A stretch of 64,000 nucleotides of DNA from Gandjariella thermophila (lineage in GTDB: Bacteria > Actinomycetota > Actinomycetes > Mycobacteriales > Pseudonocardiaceae): positions 186,001-250,000 of the forward strand of contig NZ_BJFL01000003.1 of the NCBI RefSeq assembly GCF_005405885.1, given 5' to 3'. Under the pieces are notes generated by a model that saw only the letters and a list, made by a program, of their open reading frames with translations, was not told the DNA's origin and made no database searches. Position numbers and translations under genes: made by a program. Positions 42,633 to 51,140 of this stretch are shown here, piece after piece (within the stretch, counting starts at the first letter, position 1; each line of letters starts with the position of its first letter).

Positions 42633-43912
42633 GAACGCCCTCCCCGACGGAACCACTGACCGGGGTCCTGGGGACGCCGCTGGCTCTGGCCACCCTGGCC
42701 CTGGCCGGGCAGCTCACCGCTACGCGAGCCCCACTCGCCGCCCTCCGGAAGCTGGGCCACCGGCGGCGGTTGCGGTGGCTGCGGCCCGGGGCGGGGCGGC
42801 TGGCCGCCGCGCGGCGCCGGGCTCGGCGGCCGGCCGGGCGGTGGCCCCTGCGGCCGGGGCGGGGACCCGGCCTGGCCGCGGCCGACCCCGGCGCCGGCGA
42901 ACACGCCGTACCGGGCCCGCTCCGCCTCGGTGAGGCTGGCGATGATGGCGTCCTGCGCGGCCGGCGGCAGGGTGTGCAGGATCTGCATGACCCGGTCCTT
43001 GCGGCGCTGCACCGCCTTGCGCTCCGGCAGCCCGGGCGACGGCTCGATCTGCGGCACGATGCCGGTGCCGCCACCGCCCTTGGGACCGCCCGGGTCCTGC
43101 AGGCCGCCGGCCTGCATCTCGGCCAGCTCGGCGGCGACCTGCGCGGAGTCCTTCTCCTCGCTCATCCCGATCGGGCCCTGGCGGCGGCCGTTGAGGAACT
43201 GCTCCACCACCGGCTCGGTGGAGGTCAGCAGCACCTCCCGCGGCCCGAACATGACGAGTTGGCGGCGGAACAGCATGCCGATGTTGTCCGGCACGGTACG
43301 CGCGGTGCCGATGTCGTGCGTGACGATCAGGAACGTGGCGTCGATCTGCGCGTTGAGATCGACGATGAGCTGGTTGAGGTACGCGGTACGAACCGGGTCG
43401 AGACCCGAGTCCGGCTCGTCGAACAGAATGATCTCCGGGTCCAGCACCAGCGCCCTGGCCAGGCCGGCCCGCTTGCGCATACCACCGGAGATCTCACCGG
43501 GCAGCTTCTTCTCGGCCCCGAGGAGGCCGACCATCTCCATCTTCTCCAGGACGATGCGCCGGATCTCCGCCTCGCTCTTCTTTGTGTGTTCGCGTAGCGG
43601 GAAGGCAATGTTGTCGTAAAGATCCATCGAGCCGAACAACGCACCGTCCTGGAACAACACGCCAAACCGACGGCGCACCTCGTAGAGCGTGTGCTCCGAA
43701 CACCGGCAGATGTCCGTGCCGCTGATGACGATCTTCCCGCGCTCCGGCTTGAGCAGGCCGACCAGAGACTTCAGGAACACCGACTTGCCCGTACCCGACG
43801 GGCCGAGCAGCACGCTGATCTCGCCGGGGGGCAACGTTAGCGTGACGTCCTGCCAGATGGTCTGCCTGCCGAAGGACTTGGAGAGGTCCTCGACGACCAC
43901 CTCGACGCCCAT
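42629..43912 (-). CDS. mkl: Mce transporter ATPase Mkl/MceG with long C-terminal extension
   Basis: ABC ATPase energising lipid uptake by the YrbE/Mce complex. Walker A GPSGTGKS spans residues 37-44, with signature EISGGMRKRAGLARAL and Walker B ILFDEPDSGLDP, then the switch histidine in VTHDIGTART. The 427-aa protein is longer than usual: after residue about 340 it has a Pro/Gly/Gln-rich, probably disordered tail. The ATG at 43912 has GGAGGGG four bases away. In mycobacteria this ATPase is unlinked from the mce genes; here it heads the operon. Confidence 0.92.
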   Translation of the reverse strand: MGVEVVVEDLSKSFGRQTIWQDVTLTLPPGEISVLLGPSGTGKSVFLKSLVGLLKPERGKIVISGTDICRCSEHTLYEVRRRFGVLFQDGALFGSMDLYDNIAFPLREHTKKSEAEIRRIVLEKMEMVGLLGAEKKLPGEISGGMRKRAGLARALVLDPEIILFDEPDSGLDPVRTAYLNQLIVDLNAQIDATFLIVTHDIGTARTVPDNIGMLFRRQLVMFGPREVLLTSTEPVVEQFLNGRRQGPIGMSEEKDSAQVAAELAEMQAGGLQDPGGPKGGGGTGIVPQIEPSPGLPERKAVQRRKDRVMQILHTLPPAAQDAIIASLTEAERARYGVFAGAGVGRGQAGSPPRPQGPPPGRPPSPAPRGGQPPRPGPQPPQPPPVAQLPEGGEWGSRSGELPGQGQGGQSQRRPQDPGQWFRRGGRS

Positions 43913-44170
43913 CAAACCCCTCCCAGGAACTCCACTGTGGACCGGAACGGGGAGCAGCACGTCTCGGCGCTGCACCGCACGACGACACGACACCGCCATT
44001 CACGCGGTGTCACTCAGGTGCAACGAGCGTGGTCCGCATGGGTTACTTCGATCGACGATTCAGCGGTCACGAATCGATAACCAAATCGTCGCCGTGATCT
44101 CGCACGCCGTGACCATCCCCTTAGCGGGAGTAACGAACGAACGGACGGATGAGTAGCGCGACGACACCAA
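43913..44170 (-). promoter_or_regulatory. Upstream region of the mkl-mce operon with candidate operator
   Basis: This spacer is noticeably less GC-rich than its surroundings. The imperfect palindrome CGATTC-N9-GAATCG (44056-44076) is flanked outside by GGTTA (44041-44045) and TAACC (44078-44082), a layout typical of a TetR/GntR-type operator. No single promoter stands out. The rplL terminator bounds it on the right. No gene seen. Confidence 0.45.
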
Positions 44171-44171
44171 A

Positions 44172-44210
44172 AAGTTCGGGGCGGGCACCCCATTGGGATG
44201 CCCGCCCCGA
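44172..44210 (-). terminator. Rho-independent terminator after rplL
   Basis: A 12-bp stem TCGGGGCGGGCA / TGCCCGCCCCGA (44076+100 to 44187 and 44199-44210, i.e. arms 44176-44187 and 44199-44210), followed on the minus strand by ACTTTTT, one of the few T-tracts in this window. It ends the rplJ-rplL transcript 22 bases beyond the rplL stop, before the mce promoter. Confidence 0.9.
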
Positions 44211-44231
44211 GAACAGACGGTCAGCGCGAGA

Positions 44232-44624
44232 TCACTTGAGGGTGACCTTGGCGCCGGCGCCCTCCAGCTTCTCCTTGGCGGCGTCGGCCTGCTCCTTGGC
44301 GACCTTCTCCAGGATCGGCTTGGGCGCGCCCTCGACCAGCTCCTTGGCCTCCTTCAGGCCCAGGCCGGAGACGACCTCGCGGACCACCTTGATGACCTGG
44401 ATCTTCTTGTCACCGGCGGACTCGAGGACGACGTCGAACTCGTCCTGCTCCTCGGCGGCCTCGGCCGGGGCGGCGCCGGCGGCCGGCGCGGCACCGGCCA
44501 CGGCGACCGGAGCGGCCGCGGTCACGTCGAAGGTCTCCTCGAACTGCTTCACGAACTCCGACAGCTCCAGGAGGGTCATCTCCTTGAACGCGTCGAGCAG
44601 CTCCTCTGTGCTCAGCTTCGCCAT
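44232..44624 (-). CDS. rplL: 50S ribosomal protein L7/L12
   Basis: Stalk protein that recruits and stimulates translational GTPases. It is 130 aa with an N-terminal dimer domain ([20 protein letters not shown]), an Ala/Gly/Pro hinge, then the C-terminal domain [20 protein letters not shown] ending VTLK. It is 80 bases downstream of rplJ; that gap contains a run of nine G. Confidence 0.97.
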   Translation of the reverse strand: MAKLSTEELLDAFKEMTLLELSEFVKQFEETFDVTAAAPVAVAGAAPAAGAAPAEAAEEQDEFDVVLESAGDKKIQVIKVVREVVSGLGLKEAKELVEGAPKPILEKVAKEQADAAKEKLEGAGAKVTLK

Positions 44625-44704
44625 GGTGGCGCTTCCTTCCTCACTATCAGCGCCCGGGCGGGTTGACCGCCAGGCGGGTGCACGGTTCTCGGGGGGGGGA
44701 TCGA

Positions 44705-45235
44705 TCAGCTCTCGGCGGACTCGCCGCTCCGCTTCTCCTGCAGGGCGGCGGCCAGGCGGGCGACCTGGGACGCCGGCGCCTGGAACAGGCCCGCGGCCTT
44801 GGACAGGTTGCCCTTCATCGCACCCGCCAGCTTGGCCAGCAGCACCTCGCGGGACTCGAGGTCGGCGATCCGGTTGACCTCGTCCTGGGAGATGGGGCGG
44901 CCCTCCATGTAGCCGCCCTTGATGACCAGGGCCCTGTTGTCCTTCGCGAAGTCACGCAGCGCCTTGGCCGCTTCCACCGGCTCGCCGGTGATGAACGCGA
45001 TCGCCGTCGGGCCGGAGAACAGCTCCTCCAAGCCCTGCACGCCCGCGTCCTCCGCGGCCCGCTTGACCAGCGTGTTCTTCGCGATGCGGTAGGTCGTGCC
45101 AGCGCCGAGAGCGCGACGCAGCGTGATCAGCTGCGACATGGACAGCCCGCGGTACTCGGTGATGACGGCGGCCGAGCTGTTGCGGAACTTGTCCGCGATC
45201 TCGGCGACCGCGGCCACCTTGTCGGGCCTTGCCAT
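44705..45235 (-). CDS. rplJ: 50S ribosomal protein L10
   Basis: Stalk base that binds 23S rRNA and the L7/L12 dimers, and regulates its own mRNA in many bacteria. It is 176 aa starting [20 protein letters not shown], with the N-terminal globular domain and C-terminal helix for L7/L12. The ATG at 45235 has GGAGG upstream; the open frame extends to 45592 but that is the leader RNA. Confidence 0.96.
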   Translation of the reverse strand: MARPDKVAAVAEIADKFRNSSAAVITEYRGLSMSQLITLRRALGAGTTYRIAKNTLVKRAAEDAGVQGLEELFSGPTAIAFITGEPVEAAKALRDFAKDNRALVIKGGYMEGRPISQDEVNRIADLESREVLLAKLAGAMKGNLSKAAGLFQAPASQVARLAAALQEKRSGESAES

Positions 45236-45485
45236 GGTCGCCTCCTCTCTGGCTTCTCGCCCGGGACCGGTCGGCCGGTCACGGGCTTCGAGATGGAAGG
45301 CTGGTCGACCCCGGAAACGACGAACGCCCCGGCGCAGCAGGCACGGGGCGTGGAAAGGATGCGCGCGCACGCATGGCGCGCGGCACTGGCTGCCTCGTCC
45401 CTCCTGCGCGGGCCGCCCGCTTCGCGGGACCTTCGCCTGTGCCCGGTTTCCCGGGCAGCAGGGACCAGCGGTCTCTGGTGGAACC
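45236..45485 (-). ncRNA. rplJ leader RNA (L10 autoregulatory leader)
   Basis: About 250 bases of untranslated leader. On the minus strand it begins with a CCAG-AGACCG-CTGG element (complement of 45465-45478), then GCCCGG-GAAA-CCGGGC (complement of 45440-45455), then CCCGC-GAA-GCGGG (complement of 45416-45428). This resembles the conserved L10(L12) binding leaders described upstream of rplJ, where L10 represses rplJL translation. The family assignment is by recognition of the first element and position. Confidence 0.6.
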
Positions 45486-45491
45486 GGGTCC

Positions 45492-45521
45492 AGAGTACGG
45501 GACACCGGCCCGGCATTCCAA
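45492..45521 (-). promoter_or_regulatory. Promoter of rplJ-rplL
   Basis: TTGGAA (complement of 45516-45521), 18 bases, then TACTCT (complement of 45492-45497). The predicted start near 45485 lies directly at the first leader element, which supports it. Confidence 0.65.
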
Positions 45522-45590
45522 ACCGGCGCCCGCGGCCACCTGGCCGCACGGCATGATGGGGCACCGGACGATCTCGCCGGGAGGGGACGC

Positions 45591-46454
45591 ATGACGCAGC
45601 AGGACAGGGCCGCCCGCCGCCGTCCGGTCTGGCGCCGCTACGCCTGGCTTCCGCCGATCCTCGCCGCGGCGGTGCTGTGGCCGCTCGCCGGCTTCCCGGT
45701 GATCCCGGTGGCGGTGGCGGTCGCGGTGCTGCTGGTTGCCCGCATCCTGCTCGGCTTCCTGCCCGGCTTCCTCCGCCGGCGGCGCACCCTGGTGCTCTCC
45801 GCCGTGCTGCTCGCCCTGGACCTCTACCTGGTCACCCTGGTCTCGGTGTGGGCGTGGCTGATCGTCGCGGGCGTCGCGCTCATCGCCGGCGGCATCGCCG
45901 CCTACCCGCGGCTGCCGGTGGCGGTGCCGCTCGGGGCAGCCGGCCTGGCCGCGATCGTCACCGCGACGGTGGCCCTGTCCATCGAACATCACCAGGCGGC
46001 GGTGGCCGAGCAGCAGCAGTCCCGGCAGGAGCAGCAGGAGCACCAGGCCGCGCTGCTGCCGGCCAACCCGAGCGAGACGCTGACCGCCCTGGCCACCTAC
46101 ATCGCCAGGGGCAACGCGACCGCGGCGTGCCTGCTGTTCTCCGCGAACCCGCAGCAGGACGCCCGGCCGGAGTTCGTGCACGCCGTCGCCGGGGCCACCT
46201 CCTGCCCGGACGCGGTGGCCCGGCTCCACCAGCAGGTCACCGACCAGAACGAGTACCCGGAGATGCGGCCGCCCGCGGAGTCGACGGGCGGGTCGACGCC
46301 CGTGATCGACGGGTGCCAGGCGTCCTGGGACGACCCGACCTCCGGTGCGGCCGTCCCGGCCCCCGGCCCGAAGCTGGGCCGGCTCACCGTGCAGAAGCAG
46401 GGCGGTGGCGGGTACCAGATCGTCCACTACGAGCCCTGCGCCGCCGGCCAGTGA
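45591..46454 (+). CDS. Uncharacterised multi-pass membrane protein with cysteine-containing external domain
   Basis: A 287-aa protein with about five hydrophobic segments within residues 17-131. A Gln/Glu-rich helix ([20 protein letters not shown]) follows, then an external domain of about 130 residues with four cysteines (TAACLL, ATSCPD, DGCQAS, YEPCAA) that could form two disulfides. No family recognised. The ATG has GGGAGGGG upstream. It is divergent from rplJ and convergent with rplA, so it interrupts the usual rplKAJL order. Confidence 0.65.
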   Translation: MTQQDRAARRRPVWRRYAWLPPILAAAVLWPLAGFPVIPVAVAVAVLLVARILLGFLPGFLRRRRTLVLSAVLLALDLYLVTLVSVWAWLIVAGVALIAGGIAAYPRLPVAVPLGAAGLAAIVTATVALSIEHHQAAVAEQQQSRQEQQEHQAALLPANPSETLTALATYIARGNATAACLLFSANPQQDARPEFVHAVAGATSCPDAVARLHQQVTDQNEYPEMRPPAESTGGSTPVIDGCQASWDDPTSGAAVPAPGPKLGRLTVQKQGGGGYQIVHYEPCAAGQ

Positions 46455-46477
46455 GCGTCCGGAACGGGCACACGAGA

Positions 46478-46511
46478 AACGCCGGAGAGCGCGGGTGCGC
46501 TCTCCGGCGTT
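46478..46511. terminator. Bidirectional terminator between membrane-protein gene and rplA
   Basis: Perfect 15-bp stem AACGCCGGAGAGCGC / GCGCTCTCCGGCGTT (46478-46492 and 46497-46511) with loop GGGT, between converging genes. Confidence 0.88.
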
Positions 46512-46527
46512 CGGCGTGGTTCCAGTG

Positions 46528-47244
46528 TCAGGAAGCGGCCTCGTCAACCAGCAGGTTCCTGGTGCGGTTCGGGTCGACCGGGATGCCGGGGCCCATCGTG
46601 GTGCTGAAAGTGACCTTCTTCAGGTACCGGCCCTTCGCCGCCGACGGCTTGGCCCGCAGGATCTCGTCCAGCGCGGCGGCGTAGTTCTCCACCAGCTTCT
46701 CAGTGCCGAACGAGGTCTTGCCGATGATCAGGTGCAGGTTCGCCTGCTTGTCCACCCGGAAGCTGATCTTGCCGCCCTTGATGTCGGCGACGGCCTTGGT
46801 CACGTCCGGGGTGACGGTGCCGGTCTTCGGGTTGGGCATCAGACCGCGCGGGCCGAGGATCCGGGCGATCCGCCCGACCTTGGCCATCTGGTCCGGCGTG
46901 GCGATCGCGGCGTCGAACTCGAGCCAGCCACCCTGGATGCGCTCGATGAGGTCGTCCGAGCCGACCGCGTCCGCGCCGGCGGCCTCGGCCTCGCTGGCCT
47001 TCTCGCCGGTGGCGAACACGATGACGCGAACGGTCTTGCCGGTGCCGTGTGGCAGGTTCACGGTGCCGCGGACCATCTGGTCGGCCTTGCGGGGGTCGAC
47101 GCCCAGCCGAATGGCCACCTCGACGGTGGCGTCCATCTTGGTGGGGCTGGTCTCCTTGGCGAGCGCGGCCGCCTCGAGCGGCGTGTACAGCCGCGTACGG
47201 TCGACCTGCTCGGCGGCCTTGCGGTAGGCCTTGCTGCGCTTCAT
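46528..47244 (-). CDS. rplA: 50S ribosomal protein L1
   Basis: L1-stalk protein, which also represses the L11 operon in many bacteria. It is 238 aa with the signature [23 protein letters not shown] and [20 protein letters not shown]. It follows rplK by 68 bases. Confidence 0.97.
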   Translation of the reverse strand: MKRSKAYRKAAEQVDRTRLYTPLEAAALAKETSPTKMDATVEVAIRLGVDPRKADQMVRGTVNLPHGTGKTVRVIVFATGEKASEAEAAGADAVGSDDLIERIQGGWLEFDAAIATPDQMAKVGRIARILGPRGLMPNPKTGTVTPDVTKAVADIKGGKISFRVDKQANLHLIIGKTSFGTEKLVENYAAALDEILRAKPSAAKGRYLKKVTFSTTMGPGIPVDPNRTRNLLVDEAAS

Positions 47245-47312
47245 GTTCTGAGTTCCTCGTGGATCAGTCGTGGTGGCGGGCCAGCGCCTGGCCCTCCCAC
47301 TCGGGAGTACGT

Positions 47313-47747
47313 TCAGCCTTCGACGCGGATGCCCATCGAGCGGGCGGTGCCGGCGATGATCTTGGCGGCCTGGTCCACGTCGTTGGCGTTCAGGTCGGTC
47401 ATCTTCTGCTCGGCGATCTCCCGGACCTGGGCCATGGTGACCTTGCCGACCTTGTTGCGGTGCGGCTCGCCGCTGCCCTTCTCCACACCGGCGGCCTTCA
47501 GCAGCAGCTTCGCCGCGGGCGGGGTCTTGAGCTTGAAGTCGAAGGACCGGTCCTCGTAGATGGAGATCTCGACCGGCACCACGTTGCCGCGCTGCTGCTC
47601 GGTGGCGGCGTTGTAGGCCTTGCAGAACTCCATGATGTTCACGCCGTGCTGGCCCAGCGCGGGGCCGACCGGCGGGGCCGGGTTGGCCTGCCCGGCCGCG
47701 ATCTGCAGCTTGACGATCGCTGCGAGCTTCTTCCTCTTGGGTGGCAT
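47313..47747 (-). CDS. rplK: 50S ribosomal protein L11
   Basis: GTPase-centre protein and thiostrepton-site component. It is 144 aa, starting [20 protein letters not shown], with the proline-rich N-terminal domain ([20 protein letters not shown]) and the C-terminal rRNA-binding domain. It is 111 bases downstream of nusG. Confidence 0.97.
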   Translation of the reverse strand: MPPKRKKLAAIVKLQIAAGQANPAPPVGPALGQHGVNIMEFCKAYNAATEQQRGNVVPVEISIYEDRSFDFKLKTPPAAKLLLKAAGVEKGSGEPHRNKVGKVTMAQVREIAEQKMTDLNANDVDQAAKIIAGTARSMGIRVEG

Positions 47748-47858
47748 GTCCGTGCGTCCCGTTTTCCGTGTCGATGTCCGGGCCGGTACGGGCCCGAACG
47801 GTCCTTCCGCGCCGCGGCCCTGCCCGCCGCGGTACGGCTACCTCTCCGTGACGGAGGG

Positions 47859-48749
<891 letters not shown>

Positions 48750-49181
48750 TCAGCCGAACAGCCAGAACACGCCCTTGCCGAAGGCGAGGTCCAGCCCCGC
48801 CACCAGCGCCACCATGAAGGCCACGAAGACCAGCACGACCGTGGTGTAGGTCACCAGCTGCCTGCGCGTCGGCCAGATGACCTTGCGCAGCTCGGCGACC
48901 ACCTCGCGGAGGAACCGGAGCAGCCGCCTGAACGGCCCCGGTCGCTTCTCCCTGCGGGCCCGCGACGGTGTCGGCCGGCCCTTCTTGGGCGTGGTGGTCG
49001 TCGCGGCAGCCGTCCTTGCCCGGGTCGTTCCGCCCGTGGCCGGCTCGGTGGCTCGGCCACCGCGTTCGGCGTCGGCGGCCGAACGCGCGGAGGCGCGGCG
49101 CTCCCGCCGAGCTGCGGCGGTGACCGGTCGGGGGGCGCTTCCGCGCGCTCCCGCCCGCTCCTGCTCGCGGTCCTCGCTCAC
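48750..49181 (-). CDS. secE: Preprotein translocase subunit SecE
   Basis: Partner of SecY. It is 143 aa: a long Arg/Ala/Thr-rich N-terminal extension, then the single-helix SecE core with [20 protein letters not shown] and the membrane segment [19 protein letters not shown]. The GTG at 49181 has GAGGAGG four bases upstream, better than the TTG/GTG at 49211. tRNA-Trp lies just upstream, the typical trpT-secE-nusG order. Confidence 0.94.
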   Translation of the reverse strand: MSEDREQERAGARGSAPRPVTAAARRERRASARSAADAERGGRATEPATGGTTRARTAAATTTTPKKGRPTPSRARREKRPGPFRRLLRFLREVVAELRKVIWPTRRQLVTYTTVVLVFVAFMVALVAGLDLAFGKGVFWLFG

Positions 49182-49288
49182 GCGACCTCCTCGCTGGCGC
49201 TCGTCGGACAACGTGTCCGTGCCTGCGCGCTCCGTGGTGGGCTCGCACGCCGACCCACGTCATCCTCCGCTCACCGTCTGCATCGACG

Positions 49289-49361
<73 letters not shown>

Positions 49362-49420
49362 CCGGGTGCTCCGAACTTTCGTTACACCCCGAGAAAGACG
49401 CCCTGCACCCTCCCCACCGG

Positions 49421-49449
49421 ATTGTGGGGCTGACGCTCAGACGTTCCAA
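49421..49449 (-). promoter_or_regulatory. Candidate promoter for tRNA-Trp-secE-nusG
   Basis: TTGGAA (complement of 49444-49449), 17 bases, CACAAT (complement of 49421-49426). The -35 is half of the palindrome TTCCAAGTTTGGAA (49444-49457), which could be an operator. Confidence 0.45.
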
Positions 49450-49575
49450 GTTTGGAAGTGTACGGCAACGGCGGCACCGACCTCCAACCGCACCGGCCAG
49501 GGCGCCGGCCGGGCCCCGATCGGCATGCCGGCGCAGCGGGCGAAGCGGCAGGTCGGGTGCGGTCGCCTGGGCCGG

Positions 49576-50022
49576 TCAGGCCAGCCGGACCACGGCGGCG
49601 GCGCGGCCGAGCACGGTCTGGCCCGCGCTCCGGGCGGTGATGTCTATCCGGAAGGTGCCGTCCTCGCGCTGCTCGGCGACCTTGCCGGTGAACTCCACCA
49701 GCGCGCCCTCGTCGTCGTCCGGCACCACGACGGGGCGGGTGAAGCGCACGCCGTACTCGACGACCGCGCCCGGGTCCCCGGCCCAGTCCGTGACCAGCCG
49801 GCCACCGAGGGCCATGGTCAGCATGCCGTGCGCGATCACGTCCGGCAGGCCGACCTGCCTGGCGAACCGCTCGTTCCAGTGGATCGGGTTGAAGTCCAGC
49901 GAGGCGCCGGCGTAGCGGACCAGGTCCGCGCGGGTGATCCGGACCGACAGCGGGGGCAGTTCGTCGCCCACGCTCACCTCGGCGGCGCCACGGCGGCCGG
50001 CGGCGGTGTCCGTGCTGCTCAC
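49576..50022 (-). CDS. hadB: MaoC/HadB-like (3R)-hydroxyacyl dehydratase subunit
   Basis: Hot-dog-fold protein of 148 aa with the hydratase 2 motif DFNPIHWNERFARQVGLPDVIAHG, carrying the catalytic Asp/His pair. In mycobacteria HadB is the catalytic subunit of HadAB and HadBC in FAS-II. It overlaps hadA by four bases. An organism without mycolic acids may use the pair in another acyl-chain pathway. Confidence 0.85.
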   Translation of the reverse strand: MSSTDTAAGRRGAAEVSVGDELPPLSVRITRADLVRYAGASLDFNPIHWNERFARQVGLPDVIAHGMLTMALGGRLVTDWAGDPGAVVEYGVRFTRPVVVPDDDEGALVEFTGKVAEQREDGTFRIDITARSAGQTVLGRAAAVVRLA

Positions 50023-50489
50023 TGGGAAGCTCCCTTCGCGGCGTCGGCGGTGCCCCGGGCGACCAGGGTGGCCCTGGCGGTGGTGACCGGCTCGCCGTTC
50101 TCGGTGCCCAACTCGGCGCGCACCGAGAGGAAGTCGTTGCCCGCCCTGCTCATCACGCTGTCCACGTGCGCGACCGCGACCAGCCGGTCGCCGGCGCGGA
50201 TCGGGCGGTGGTGCACGAAGGACTGGTCGCCGTGCACCACGCGGCAGTAGTCCAGGCCGAGATCGGGGTCGCTGATGATCACGTCGTTGGCCTTCATGGA
50301 GATGATCACGGCGAAGGTGGGCGGGGCGATCACGTCCGGGTAGCCGGCGGCTCTGGCCGCCGCCACGTCCCGGTAGAGCGGGCTCGGGTCGCCGATCGCG
50401 TCGGCGAACTCGCGGATTTTCTCCCGGCTGACCTCGAAGGTCGACGACGGCGGGTACACGCGTCCGGTGAACGACTCGTCCAGTGCCAC
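50019..50489 (-). CDS. hadA: MaoC N-terminal/HadA-like dehydratase subunit
   Basis: A 156-aa hot-dog protein (FAS1-like dehydratase type) with FTGRVYPPSSTFEVSREKIR and GDQSFVHHRPIRAGDRLVAV. It lacks the Asp/His catalytic motif, like the structural, substrate-binding HadA. It lies between rpmG and hadB in the mycobacterial order, but no hadC follows. Confidence 0.85.
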   Translation of the reverse strand: MALDESFTGRVYPPSSTFEVSREKIREFADAIGDPSPLYRDVAAARAAGYPDVIAPPTFAVIISMKANDVIISDPDLGLDYCRVVHGDQSFVHHRPIRAGDRLVAVAHVDSVMSRAGNDFLSVRAELGTENGEPVTTARATLVARGTADAAKGASQ

Positions 50490-50546
50490 CAGCGCAGATT
50501 ACCCAGCCGGCGCCGGCCGCGACGCGACCGGCGCCGGAGACACGCG

Positions 50547-50574
50547 AGGCCGCCCCGCCGAAGCGGGACGGCCT
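50547..50574 (-). terminator. Hairpin terminator after rpmG
   Basis: AGGCCG.CCCGC / GCGGG.CGGCCT stem (50547-50558 and 50563-50574) with one mismatch and loop CGAA, 53 bases beyond the rpmG stop and before hadA. Confidence 0.7.
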
Positions 50575-50626
50575 TCGTTGCTCTGGCGCCGGTCCCCTTG
50601 GCCGGCGCGTCGCGGGCTCGGTGACC

Positions 50627-50791
50627 TCAGCGGGTCTCGCGGTGCGCGCGGTGCGTGCCGCAGTTGGGGCAGAACTTCTTCAGCTCCAACCGGTCAGGGT
50701 CGTTGCGCCGGTTCTTCCTGGTGATGTAGTTCCGGTGCTTGCACTCCTCGCACGCCAGCGTGATCTTGGGACGAACGTCGGTGGCAGCCAC
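50627..50791 (-). CDS. rpmG: 50S ribosomal protein L33, zinc-binding form
   Basis: A 54-aa protein starting from GTG ([20 protein letters not shown]). Both CxxC pairs are present (C14/C17 and C41/C44), so this is the C+ zinc form. The open frame upstream to 50890 runs into tRNA-Met and is not coding. GGAGG lies before the GTG start. Confidence 0.95.
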   Translation of the reverse strand: MAATDVRPKITLACEECKHRNYITRKNRRNDPDRLELKKFCPNCGTHRAHRETR

Positions 50792-50857
50792 GGGAGGTGC
50801 CTTTCTCTCGGCTTTCGGATCTCGTCGGATGGCGGGGTCGGGCCCTCCCCCGCAGGC

Positions 50858-50933
50858 TGGTAGCGGTGGCCGGACTCGAACCGGCGACACAGCGATTATG
50901 AGCCGCTTGCTCTACCGACTGAGCTACACCGCC
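50858..50933 (-). tRNA. tRNA-Met (CAT)
   Basis: 76 bases including an encoded CCA. The acceptor is GGCGGTG (with a G-T end pair), the anticodon loop CTCATAA gives CAT, and the D-arm is GCTCAGTCGGTAGAGC. It looks like an elongator because the initiator's three GC pairs (GGG/CCC) next to the anticodon loop are absent. Confidence 0.93.
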
Positions 50934-50985
50934 CCACATGAGTTGGCCGCGATGCCCGCTGCGAGAGCACCGCGGCCAACTGTCG

Positions 50986-51058
50986 AGCCCCAATACGGAA
51001 TCGAACCGTAGACCTTCTCCTTACCATGGAGACGCTCTGCCGACTGAGCTATTGGGGC
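50986..51058 (-). tRNA. tRNA-Thr (GGT)
   Basis: 73 bases. The acceptor GCCCCAA pairs with TTGGGGC, the anticodon stem TCTCC/GGAGA encloses loop ATGGTAA with anticodon GGT, and the T arm is GGTTCGATTCC. CCA is not encoded. It is upstream of tRNA-Met in the same orientation. Confidence 0.95.
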
Positions 51059-51140
51059 GTTGCTCTGCTCTCGCGGAGCATCTAAGACTGTACACAACGC
51101 CCATGGCGGACCGGAAATCGGGGCTCCCCAACATCCAGGA

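Noticed and set aside
41091-42659. 522-codon plus-strand frame opposite the yrbE genes
   Set aside because: Low-complexity His/Asp/Arg/Gln composition and no recognisable domain; the permeases on the minus strand explain the sequence.
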